NCBI GenBank assembly: GCA_900762805.1
Contig: CAAFHY010000230.1
Span: forward strand, 1 to 15,656
Direction of reading: 5' to 3'
DNA from: Oscillospiraceae bacterium
Lineage (GTDB): Bacteria > Bacillota > Clostridia > Oscillospirales > Ruminococcaceae
Length of the DNA stretch: 15,656 bases
Of the stretch, positions 1-6,430 are shown one piece after another. Under the pieces are notes generated by a model that did not search any database, was not told where the DNA came from, and saw only the letters and a program-made list of their open reading frames with translations. Position numbers and translations under genes: made by a program. Every line of letters begins with the position of its first letter. Within the stretch, counting starts at the first letter, position 1.

Positions 1-539
1 CGGGCGGCGCAGAACAGGCCGGCAAATCAAGAAAACAGAGCAAAAGGGCAGGACGACCGGCAAGCAGGCGGGCGCATGGCAGGCCGGGCGGTCGGCAGAT
101 AGAAGGGCGGAGCGGCAAGCCGACCGACCGCTTCAACTGCGCGCCGGGATATGGCCGAAAGGACAGCAGCCAGGCAATAACGCGGCACGGCATGACAGGT
201 AGACGGCCCGGCCATGGGCGGGAGCCGTGAGGCAAAGGCCGGACGGACGGCGGTCGAGGCGGCAGGCAGTACGGTAGGCGCCGGCCGGTTGAAGCTGATA
301 ACGAGTCGAAGCATATACGCGGCGGGCGATACGCAAGCAGCAGAGCATCGAGGGGCCGGAGAATATCGAGCGGCAGGCAATGAAATCGCCGGTACAGCAG
401 CCCGGCGCTCCAACAGATAAACGGCAGGACGGCGGGCGGCCAGGCCGCCCTCAGCTTACATAAACCCGGCAGCGGCAAACTATATTTTATCAGAAACAGC
501 GCTGCTGCTTCTGCAATCAAGCTAAGGATGGGATCCATT
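1..539. other. Region without a convincing gene, upstream of spmA
   Basis: This stretch is GC-rich and poor in T on the plus strand: only 14 of the first 240 bases are T. Several frames stay open by chance because of this composition. One plus-strand frame is open from base 3 to a TGA at 228-230 and would encode a very basic tail rich in Arg, Gly and Lys. It could be the 3' end of a gene lying to the left, but no family signature supports that. A short A/T-rich patch near 457-495 is the only promoter-like sequence, and no clean -35/-10 pair or sporulation sigma consensus is visible in it. I assign no gene here. Confidence 0.5.
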
Positions 540-1202
540 ATGATGAACTGGTTGTTCTGTATATTGGCGGGCGGCTCATTTCTGGCCGCCGTGCTGCTGG
601 GACGTTCGGGCGAGCTGGCCAACGCCATGCTGAGCGAGGGATATCGGGCTGTCTGCGTCTGCCTGGAGCTGATGGGAACAGTCGGGATGTGGTGCGGCGT
701 GCTGGAGATCGCTCGCCGCTGCGGGCTTGTTGACAGGCTTGACCGGCTGCTCGCCCCGCTGCTCGACCGTATCTTTCCGGGGCTGCGGCGGGCCAGCCGC
801 GAGGCTATGCGGCAGGTCACAATCAATGTGACGGCCAATCTGCTGGGGCTGGGCAGCGCCGCCACACCGTCGGCACTCATCGCCATGCGGGAGATGGACC
901 GGCTCAACGGCGGCGGCAAGACGGCCAGCGACGACATGGTCAAATTCGTGGTGCTCAATACTGCCTGCTTTCAGCTGCTTCCCACAACGGTGGCGGCCAT
1001 GCGCGGCGCCGCCGGCAGCGAGCATCCGTTCGATATCCTGATCCCGGTGCTCCTTACAACGGCCGCCGCCCTCGCCGCCGCCATGAGCGCCGCCATGCTC
1101 GGCTGCCAAAAAGCCGGCAAAAGCCGGAAGCGGCAGGGCGGGCCGCCGAACGATGCGGCACCGCGCTCTGCCGGCTGCGCCCTCCGGGGGAGACGCGCAT
1201 GA
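540..1202 (+). CDS. spmA: Spore maturation protein A (nucleoside-recognition/Gate domain)
   Basis: This is a membrane protein of the SpmA family, which works with SpmB in dehydration of the spore core. The 220-residue product has hydrophobic segments at about 3-20, 38-57 and 165-188. It carries the family signature around residues 96-110 (NVTANLLGLGSAATP), followed by the MxxLN and LNT segments at 118-141. The start is set at 540 because AAGG at 524-527 is well spaced for the ATGATG at 540-545, while it directly abuts the ATG at 528. Residues after about 190 form a basic Gly/Pro/Arg-rich tail beyond the normal family end. The stop overlaps the ATG of a 34-codon ORF (ATGA). The family call is secure; the exact start and the value of the tail are less certain. 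Confidence 0.9.
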   Translation: MMNWLFCILAGGSFLAAVLLGRSGELANAMLSEGYRAVCVCLELMGTVGMWCGVLEIARRCGLVDRLDRLLAPLLDRIFPGLRRASREAMRQVTINVTANLLGLGSAATPSALIAMREMDRLNGGGKTASDDMVKFVVLNTACFQLLPTTVAAMRGAAGSEHPFDILIPVLLTTAAALAAAMSAAMLGCQKAGKSRKRQGGPPNDAAPRSAGCALRGRRA

Positions 1203-1303
1203 ACACAGCCTTTATATCCGCCTGCACAAAGCGCGGCGTGCCGAAAGCGAACACAGCGTCCGCCGGACAGCGGACCCGCCGCGCGCACGGGAAGCTGTCA
1301 TGA
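1199..1303 (+). CDS. 34-codon ORF bridging spmA and spmB (possible coupling ORF)
   Basis: This frame starts at an ATG that overlaps the spmA stop (ATGA, 1199-1202). It ends at a TGA that overlaps the spmB start (ATGA, 1300-1303). A GGGGGAGA stretch just upstream (1186-1193) can act as its ribosome binding site. The product would begin MNTAFISACTKRG, is basic, and has no membrane segment. I recognise no family. spmA and spmB normally abut or overlap directly, so this frame fills an unusual 97-nt gap and could pass ribosomes from spmA to spmB. It may equally be chance in eroded GC-rich sequence. spmB has only a weak site of its own (GGGAAG, 1289-1294), which favours coupling. Confidence 0.35.
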   Translation: MNTAFISACTKRGVPKANTASAGQRTRRAHGKLS

Positions 1304-1821
1304 GCGCCGCCGACCTGCTGCTGCCCGGTGTCCTGCTCGCCGTTTCGGCGGCAGGGCTTGCTGCCGGGCGCCCCATCTTTGATGATTTCTGCGCCGGCGC
1401 CAGGGAGGGGATCAAAACCGTCGCCGGCATATTGCCGGCGCTGCTCGGCATCATGGTCGCGGTGGGGATGCTCCGCGCCAGCGGCTGTCTGACGCTGGTG
1501 CAGGGGCTGCTGTCTCCCCTCGTGCGGCTGCTCGGCATCCCCGAAGAAACGCTCCCGCTCATGCTGCTGCGTCCCATTTCGGGCACCGGCTCGCTTGCCG
1601 TCTTCCGCGATATTCTAGCCGAGGTCGGCCCCGACAGCTTTGCCGGGCGCGTGGCTTCGGTCATGCAGGGCTCGACCGAAACGACCTTTTACACGCTGGC
1701 GCTCTACTACGGGGTCACCCAAGTCAGGCACACGCGGCACACGCTGCCGGCAGCCATGGCCGGCGACCTGACCGGTTTTCTTGCCGCCGCCCTGACAGTG
1801 CGGCTGCTGATGGGCGGATAG
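1300..1821 (+). CDS. spmB: Spore maturation protein B
   Basis: This is the partner of SpmA in spore core dehydration and an integral membrane protein of the nucleoside-recognition (Gate) domain family. The 173-residue product is close to the usual size of about 178. Hydrophobic segments lie at about 6-23, 42-58 and 152-172. Family signatures are RPISGTGSLAVF at 91-102 and VMQGSTETTFYTLALYYG at 121-138. The ATG at 1300 is chosen because it places the start at the normal N-terminus. The same frame continues upstream to 1153, but that would add 49 residues of non-membrane, Arg-rich sequence overlapping spmA. The ATG overlaps the stop of the 34-codon bridging ORF, so translation is probably coupled. 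Confidence 0.9.
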   Translation: MSAADLLLPGVLLAVSAAGLAAGRPIFDDFCAGAREGIKTVAGILPALLGIMVAVGMLRASGCLTLVQGLLSPLVRLLGIPEETLPLMLLRPISGTGSLAVFRDILAEVGPDSFAGRVASVMQGSTETTFYTLALYYGVTQVRHTRHTLPAAMAGDLTGFLAAALTVRLLMGG

Positions 1822-2432
1822 CCTGCGGCAGCCGGCTGTTGTCAGAGACGGCCGCCGTCGCGCCGTCCGCTGTTAAATCAGACAGCGGAGGCAAAAGGCC
1901 CCCGCCCCGGTCGGTTTCCCCTGCCGCTTTCCGCCGATATGCCTCTTCGCCGCACCATTCTGCCTTTGCGCATTGCCCGGACATGACAACACCTCCTGCT
2001 GCAGCTTTTATTCTGCAACAGGAGACGCTTTTTTCACTGTCCGTTTTTCGGGCAATAGTCCGGGCCGTCGCGGACGCCTCACCCATACCGCGCCGTTTTC
2101 AGTCGGCACACAGCAGCTCATTCAGAGATCAACAGGGAGGGCGTCTCCTGCGCAGCACCGTTTCGGCGCGCCGCGGTGTCCGGCGTCCCTTTCTTTTGCT
2201 CTGACAAACGGCGGCAAGCCTGCCGAAAAGCACGTCTGCCTATGTTCTTTTCATCGGGGCACAGCGCCGCTCGCGCTCCTCCGGCGCGGCAGCGGGTCTG
2301 CCGCCGCAAAGCGGCCTCGCCTCCGGCGTTTCCATTTATAAGGCCAAAGCACGGTCTCCGCCTTTGCGCAATGCCGCCCCGTGCGGCACGGTTTTCCGTC
2401 AAAGCATTTTATCTCCGGCCGGAAAAGCCCCA
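1822..2432. other. Intergenic region between spmB and the convergent lipoprotein gene
   Basis: I see no credible gene in these roughly 610 bases. Frames open on either strand are Arg/Ala/Pro-rich and lack ribosome binding sites. The region contains a small hairpin (CCGCTGT, 1867-1873, with ACAGCGG, 1882-1888), the stronger terminator-like hairpin annotated separately at 1993-2034, and a 10-base inverted repeat (2019-2028 with 2141-2150). In related operons an alanine racemase gene often follows the lipoprotein gene, but no alr remnant is recognisable here. Confidence 0.5.
1993..2034 (+). terminator. Rho-independent terminator after spmB
   Basis: CTCCTGCTGCAG (1993-2004) and CTGCAACAGGAG (2013-2024) form a 12-bp stem with one C-A mismatch and an 8-base loop. 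It is followed by ACGC and then six T at 2029-2034. It lies about 170 nt beyond the spmB stop and has the form of a plus-strand intrinsic terminator. Read on the minus strand the mismatch becomes a G-U pair, but no U-tract follows in that direction. Confidence 0.6.
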
Positions 2433-3104
2433 TCAGGCGCCGCCGATGCGCTCGAACGAGGTGATGTGCAGCACAGCCCCGCCCAATCGGAATTCCTTCG
2501 GCACGCCGTTGACCGAAAGCACCGTCAGCGCCCCGAAAGAGGTCGTTTCGCCGGCCTCGGTCGCGCGGGTCATGGGCTGCTGCGCCAGCACCTGCTCCAG
2601 CGCCAGCAGCATGGCTGCCGCGCCGCGCTTGTGCGGCAGCTCGGCGGAAAGCTCGATGCCCGCATAGCGGAAGGTCAGCGCTTCGCCCGCCCATGCGACC
2701 GTCAGCCCGTGCAGCGTTTCGGGCGCCAGATATTCGATCGTGAACTGTCCCAGCGCCGGGCGGACAATGTGCAGTGTGCAGCTCTGCCCACCCGCCGCGA
2801 GCGTCCCCGTCATTTCAAAGGGCGACAGGAGATTCTGCCGCAGCGTCTCGCTGCTCTTTTGCTGATGCGTACAACCGGTCAGAAGCAGCAGGCAAAGCGC
2901 CAGCACAAACGGCCCGCGCCATATCCCTGCCGAACCGCCCTTCCCTTCGGAAAGCAGGAACGACCGATCGGCCGCGGCAAGCGTCCCGCCGCCTGCCCCC
3001 GCCTCGTTTCTCTCCGGCAGAGACCGGCGCTGACGCCCCCTTCCGCTCCTGTTTCTAACGCGCTCCGCCCTCATGAGCGGCTCTCTCCCCTGCCCCTTCG
3101 GCAT
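2433..3104 (-). CDS. Lipoprotein, possibly LolA-like (GerS/YdcC position)
   Basis: The product has a hydrophobic core and lipobox, LALCLLLLTGC, with the lipidated Cys at residue 78, so the mature protein should be anchored outside the cytoplasmic membrane. The mature part (about 145 residues) alternates short polar and hydrophobic strands (for example QFTIEYLAPETLHGLTVAW). This fits, but does not prove, a LolA/LolB-like beta sheet. It is the third gene after acpS and nnr, 18 nt behind the nnr stop. That resembles ydcC near acpS and alr in Bacillus subtilis and gerS next to alr2 in Clostridioides difficile, so a sporulation or germination role is an inference. The start is uncertain. ATG at 3104 has AAAGG 7 nt upstream and ATG at 3074 also has a GGGGAG site. 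Both leave a 66-76-residue basic stretch before the lipobox, which is abnormally long. Confidence 0.7.
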   Translation of the reverse strand: MPKGQGREPLMRAERVRNRSGRGRQRRSLPERNEAGAGGGTLAAADRSFLLSEGKGGSAGIWRGPFVLALCLLLLTGCTHQQKSSETLRQNLLSPFEMTGTLAAGGQSCTLHIVRPALGQFTIEYLAPETLHGLTVAWAGEALTFRYAGIELSAELPHKRGAAAMLLALEQVLAQQPMTRATEAGETTSFGALTVLSVNGVPKEFRLGGAVLHITSFERIGGA

Positions 3105-3122
3105 ATACCCGCCTTTCCGCCC

Positions 3123-4670
3123 TCACAGGCGGTCGATGGCGCAGCCGATGCGCAGTGAGACGTCCCATGGGGTCATGCTGTATTCATTGCATTCAGAGGC
3201 GGTAAGGTCGGCCGCCGTTCCGTGCAGCCAGACCCCCAGCGAGGCCGCGTCAAAGGGCGCCAGCCCCATGCCGAGCAGCGCGCCGATCATGCCGGCCAGC
3301 AGATCTCCGCTGCCGCCCTTGGCAAGGCCGGGATTGCCGGTGGTGTTGACGGCAGCGCGCCCGTCCGGCGCGGCGATGACGGTATTGGCCCCCTTCAGCA
3401 CAACAAAGCAGCCGCTCTGCTTCGCAAAGTCCGCGGCAGCCCCCAGCGCGCCGCCGCCGCAGAGCTGACGGATGGGAAGGCCCGTCAGCCGCGAGAACTC
3501 GCCCGGATGCGGCGTGATGACCACGCTCCGCCCCTTTTCAAGGCATTGTATGCGCTTCTGCAGCAGCTTTATGCCCGTTGCGTCAATGACAGCCGGGCAG
3601 CGGCAGCGGTCAAACAGCTGCACGGCCTGCTCGCCATCCGTCTCCGAAAGGCCGCAGCCCAGCACCATGGCCGTCGCCGCGTTGAGATGTGCGCCGAGCT
3701 GCGGCGACGCGTCGGACAGAAGGATCGGCTCCGGCAGGTGGGCGGCCACAGCCGCCAGCACCGGCTCCTCCGAGACGATCTCGACGATACCGGCGCCGGT
3801 TCGGACCGCCCCCGCCGCGCACAGCACGGCCGCGCCGCGATAGTTGGCGCTGCCGACCCGACAAAGCACCCGCCCGAAGCTGCCCTTGTGCGCCGTCGGG
3901 CTGCGCGGCCTGAGCAGCGGCCGAAGCTCGTCCGCCTCCAGGCGAAAAGCGCAGCGGACGGCCTCATAGGCGGCCTTGGGAATACCGATGTCCACCTCCT
4001 CGACCGTGCCGCAGAGGGTGCTGCTGGCCTTGAAAACGTGGGCCGGCTTGGGCGCGACGTAGCAGAGCGTCAGCTCAGGGCGAAAGCAGCCGTCGGCCGC
4101 GCGGCCGTCGGCCTCCATGCCGCTGGGAAGATCGAGTGAAACGCGGGCCGCCTCAGCCGAGCCGGCCGCCACGAACAGGCTGGCGGCCTCCTCCGGCAGG
4201 CGACCGTGAAAGCCCACGCCGTAGACGGCGTCAACGATCACCCGCGCCGTCTCCAGCGCCTTTTGCACCTCCGCCGGCTCACCGGCCAGCGGCAGCAGCG
4301 GGATGCGCTCCTTTTCGGCCAGCGCGCGCTGCCGGCGGGCGGCGGCATGAGCGCCGCCGTCAAAGCATACGGCGCAGACCGGTACGGCGCCCAGCATTTT
4401 GAGGCGCCGTGCCAGGGCATAGCCGTCGCCCCCGTTGCCGCCGCTGCCGCACAGCACCAGGACCCGCCGCCCGCGCAGGGCATACCGCCGGAAAAGAAGC
4501 TCGGCCGAGCCAAAGCCGGCCTCCTCCATCATTTTATCCTCCGAAAGGCCGCGCAAAACAGCCTCTCGCTCAATGGCGCGCTGCTGCCCGGCCGTCACGA
4601 TCCGCCTCCCAAGCGCCGCGGCGGCCGCAGCTTTCTCGGCGCGCCTGTCCGAAAGCATCTCTGCCGTCAT
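3123..4670 (-). CDS. nnr: Bifunctional NAD(P)H-hydrate epimerase / ADP-dependent NAD(P)H-hydrate dehydratase
   Basis: This is a fused cytosolic repair enzyme. The N-terminal YjeF_N domain epimerises damaged NADHX/NADPHX and the C-terminal ribokinase-like domain dehydrates the S form using ADP. The product has 515 residues, normal for the fusion. In the epimerase half, GNGGDG lies at 79-84 and VDAVYGVGF at 146-154. In the dehydratase half, the HKGSFGRV nucleotide region is at 261-268, TPHPGE at 386-391, and NPGLAKGGSGDLLAG at 446-460 with the catalytic-type Asp at 456. The position usually reading DADAL is DATGI (363-367), a mild deviation. The start at 4670 overlaps the acpS stop (ATGA) and has GGAGG 7 nt upstream. 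An in-frame ATG at 4712 lies inside acpS and is unlikely. Confidence 0.95.
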   Translation of the reverse strand: MTAEMLSDRRAEKAAAAAALGRRIVTAGQQRAIEREAVLRGLSEDKMMEEAGFGSAELLFRRYALRGRRVLVLCGSGGNGGDGYALARRLKMLGAVPVCAVCFDGGAHAAARRQRALAEKERIPLLPLAGEPAEVQKALETARVIVDAVYGVGFHGRLPEEAASLFVAAGSAEAARVSLDLPSGMEADGRAADGCFRPELTLCYVAPKPAHVFKASSTLCGTVEEVDIGIPKAAYEAVRCAFRLEADELRPLLRPRSPTAHKGSFGRVLCRVGSANYRGAAVLCAAGAVRTGAGIVEIVSEEPVLAAVAAHLPEPILLSDASPQLGAHLNAATAMVLGCGLSETDGEQAVQLFDRCRCPAVIDATGIKLLQKRIQCLEKGRSVVITPHPGEFSRLTGLPIRQLCGGGALGAAADFAKQSGCFVVLKGANTVIAAPDGRAAVNTTGNPGLAKGGSGDLLAGMIGALLGMGLAPFDAASLGVWLHGTAADLTASECNEYSMTPWDVSLRIGCAIDRL

Positions 4671-5026
4671 AACGTATCCTCCTCCAGTATTACAAAGGCC
4701 AGCGCCTCGCAAGCGGTGTTGGTGATCGAGGCATGGATCCGCCGCTCTCCCACCAGCGCGGCCGCACGGCCCTCCGCAATAACATAGGGCTTGCCGAGCG
4801 CATCGCGCAGCACCGAGATCTCGGCCAACGAAAAGCCGCGCACGCCCGTTCCGAGCGCCTTGGAGAGCGCCTCCTTGACGGCAAAGCAGCCGGCCAGTCT
4901 GGAAGCGCAGCCGGCATAGGCGGTCCGCTCGGCCGGCGAAAAAACGCGCGCCATAAAGCGATCGCTCCGGCAGCTCCTCTCTATGCGGCCAATTTCTATC
5001 ATATCGCAGCCGATCCCGGCAATCAT
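4667..5026 (-). CDS. acpS: Holo-[acyl-carrier-protein] synthase
   Basis: This enzyme transfers 4'-phosphopantetheine from CoA to the serine of acyl carrier protein, activating fatty acid synthesis. The 119-residue product has the usual AcpS length. It shows GIGCDMIEIGRIE at 4-16 with the metal-binding Asp8, and FAVKEALSKALGTG at 48-61 with Glu52 and Lys51. The C-terminal strand HASITNTACEALAFVILE (98-115) has Asn103 where many homologues have His (SISH). The start at 5026 is set by GGAGGAG 6 nt upstream and by homology. The frame continues open to 5152, but that would run through the promoter. It is the first gene of a minus-strand operon with nnr and the lipoprotein gene. Confidence 0.95.
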   Translation of the reverse strand: MIAGIGCDMIEIGRIERSCRSDRFMARVFSPAERTAYAGCASRLAGCFAVKEALSKALGTGVRGFSLAEISVLRDALGKPYVIAEGRAAALVGERRIHASITNTACEALAFVILEEDTL

Positions 5027-5060
5027 AGGCAGCTCCTCCGCTTTCTTCCTTCTATTATTT

Positions 5061-5088
5061 ATTATACCCGTACAAGAAATACTTGCAA
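5061..5088 (-). promoter_or_regulatory. Sigma-A-type promoter of the acpS operon
   Basis: On the minus strand, TTGCAA (5088-5083) and TATAAT (5066-5061) are separated by 16 nt. A transcript would begin about 28 nt before the acpS ATG, leaving just enough room for its ribosome binding site. The TTGCAA hexamer is its own reverse complement and also serves the plus-strand pheST promoter. Confidence 0.75.
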
Positions 5089-5111
5089 GTCCCAATCGGG
5101 CGTGGTATACT
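5083..5111 (+). promoter_or_regulatory. Sigma-A-type promoter of the T-box pheST operon
   Basis: TTGCAA (5083-5088) and TATACT (5106-5111) are separated by exactly 17 nt, so transcription would start near 5118, just ahead of the T-box leader. The -35 hexamer is shared with the divergent acpS promoter. Confidence 0.8.
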
Positions 5112-5117
5112 GGACAC

Positions 5118-5366
5118 GATCGAAACGCTGTGAAAGGGAAAAGTAGCAGCATCGGCTCCCCAGGCAGAGAGCACCCGCCGCAGGCTGTAAGCGGGCGCAG
5201 GCGGGACCATGCTGTGAAGTTCGCCCCGGAGCGGCCCGGCTGAAAAGCGCAGTAGGCCGGGACGTCCGCCCGCGTAAAGGGCCGTTGAGTGTTTGCTTTC
5301 AGGCAAAAAGACGGGTGGTACCGCGGAGCCTTCGCTTCGTCCCGGTCAGGGGCGGGGCTTTTTTAT
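5118..5366 (+). promoter_or_regulatory. T-box riboswitch leader (phenylalanine, UUC specifier)
   Basis: This leader senses uncharged tRNA-Phe and controls read-through into pheST. The T-box sequence GGGTGGTACCGCGG is at 5313-5326. Its TGGT can pair with the ACCA end of tRNA-Phe. Stem I features are CAGAGAGC near 5165-5172, a GCTGTAA element near 5184-5190, and GTGAAGTTCGCCCCGGAG at about 5214-5231, which presents TTC (5220-5222) as the specifier codon. The stem III region contains AGTAGG followed by GACG (near 5252-5265). The terminator consists of CGTCCC (5338-5343) with GGGGCG (5349-5354), reinforced by outer AGCC/GGCT pairs, followed by TTTTTT (5359-5364). The specifier matches the downstream synthetase, which supports the assignment. 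Confidence 0.93.
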
Positions 5367-5395
5367 TGTCTTGACCCAAAAATAAAGGAGAGAAT

Positions 5396-6415
5396 ATGAA
5401 CGAACTACTGCAAAGCATCAGGCGCGACGCCCTTGAAAAGCTGAACGCCGCACGCGACATCTCCGAGCTGGAGGCGCTTCGCGTGAAACTGCTCGGCAAA
5501 AAAGGCGAGATCACCGCTGTACTCAAGCAGATGGTCTCGCTTTCGGCCGAGGAACGCCCTGCCTTCGGCAAGGAGGCCAATGAAGTCCGCACCGAGGTCG
5601 AGGAAAGGCTGTCGGGCCTGCTCAGGGTCATGTCGGAGCGCGCGCTGGAGGCCAAGCTCAAGTCCGAGGCGCTCGACGTAACGCTGCCGGGCGAGCAGCT
5701 GAAACTCGGCCACCGCCACCCCATGCTGCGCGTACTCAGCGAGCTGGAGGATATCTTCCTCGGCATGGGCTTCAACATTGTGGAGGGGCCTGAGGTCGAA
5801 TACGACAAATACAATTTCGAAATGCTCAACATCCCGCAGGGCCACCCGGCGCGCGACACGCAGGACACCTTCTATGTCACCGACAATATCCTGCTGCGCA
5901 CCCAGACCTCCCCCGTGCAGGTGCGCACCATGCTCAGGCAGAAGCCGCCCATCCGCGTCATCGCCCCCGGCCGCGTCTTCCGCTCCGACACGGCTGACGC
6001 CACCCACTCCCCCGTCTTTACACAGATCGAGGGGCTGGTCGTCGATAAGGGCATCACCATGTCCGACCTGCGCGGCACGCTCGGCGAATTTGCCAAGAAG
6101 CTGTACGGCGAAAATACCAGGCTCCGCTTCCGCCCCCATCATTTCCCGTTCACCGAGCCTTCGGCCGAGATGGACTGCACCTGCTTCAAATGCGGCGGCA
6201 AGGGCTGCTCGCTGTGCAAGGGCGAGGGCTTTATTGAGATTCTCGGCTGCGGCATGGTCCATCCCAAGGTGCTGGAGGGCTGCGGCATTGATTCGAGTGT
6301 CTACAGCGGCTTTGCCTTCGGCATCGGGCTGGAGCGCATCACCACCATGCGCTATGCCATCGACGATCTGCGGCTGCTGCTGGAGGACGATATCAGCTTC
6401 CTCGAACAGTTTTAA
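5396..6415 (+). CDS. pheS: Phenylalanine-tRNA ligase alpha subunit
   Basis: This is the catalytic subunit of the heterotetrameric class II enzyme that charges tRNA-Phe in the cytosol. At 339 residues it has normal length. An N-terminal coiled coil (about 1-90) is followed by the catalytic domain. Motif 1 surrounds the 133-160 segment (YNFEMLNIPQGHPARDTQD), motif 2 includes RVFRSDTADATHSP (193-206) and FRPHHFPFTEPSAEMD (245-260), and motif 3 is GFAFGIGLERITTMRYAI (305-322). A Cys cluster at 261, 263, 266, 271 and 274 could hold a metal and is seen in many homologues. The start has AAAGGAG 5 nt upstream. It is controlled by the T-box leader and lies 15 nt before pheT. Confidence 0.98.
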   Translation: MNELLQSIRRDALEKLNAARDISELEALRVKLLGKKGEITAVLKQMVSLSAEERPAFGKEANEVRTEVEERLSGLLRVMSERALEAKLKSEALDVTLPGEQLKLGHRHPMLRVLSELEDIFLGMGFNIVEGPEVEYDKYNFEMLNIPQGHPARDTQDTFYVTDNILLRTQTSPVQVRTMLRQKPPIRVIAPGRVFRSDTADATHSPVFTQIEGLVVDKGITMSDLRGTLGEFAKKLYGENTRLRFRPHHFPFTEPSAEMDCTCFKCGGKGCSLCKGEGFIEILGCGMVHPKVLEGCGIDSSVYSGFAFGIGLERITTMRYAIDDLRLLLEDDISFLEQF

Positions 6416-6430
6416 GGGAGGGTTTGACTT

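Noticed and set aside
27..413. 128-codon minus-strand frame at the left edge
   Set aside because: Ala/Pro/Arg-rich composition typical of chance frames in T-poor DNA; no ribosome site and no recognisable motif.
455..500. Sigma-E-type sporulation promoter before spmA
   Set aside because: The A/T-rich patch does not give a -35 and -10 pair at the expected spacing on inspection, so no site is annotated.
2019..2150. Exact 10-base inverted repeat (CAGGAGACGC with GCGTCTCCTG) 112 bases apart
   Set aside because: One arm is part of the spmB terminator; nothing lies between that suggests a mobile element, and no target duplication is visible.
2118..2402. 94-codon minus-strand frame downstream of the lipoprotein gene
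   Set aside because: TTG start without a usable ribosome site, Arg/Ala-rich composition and no similarity to alr or any family I know.
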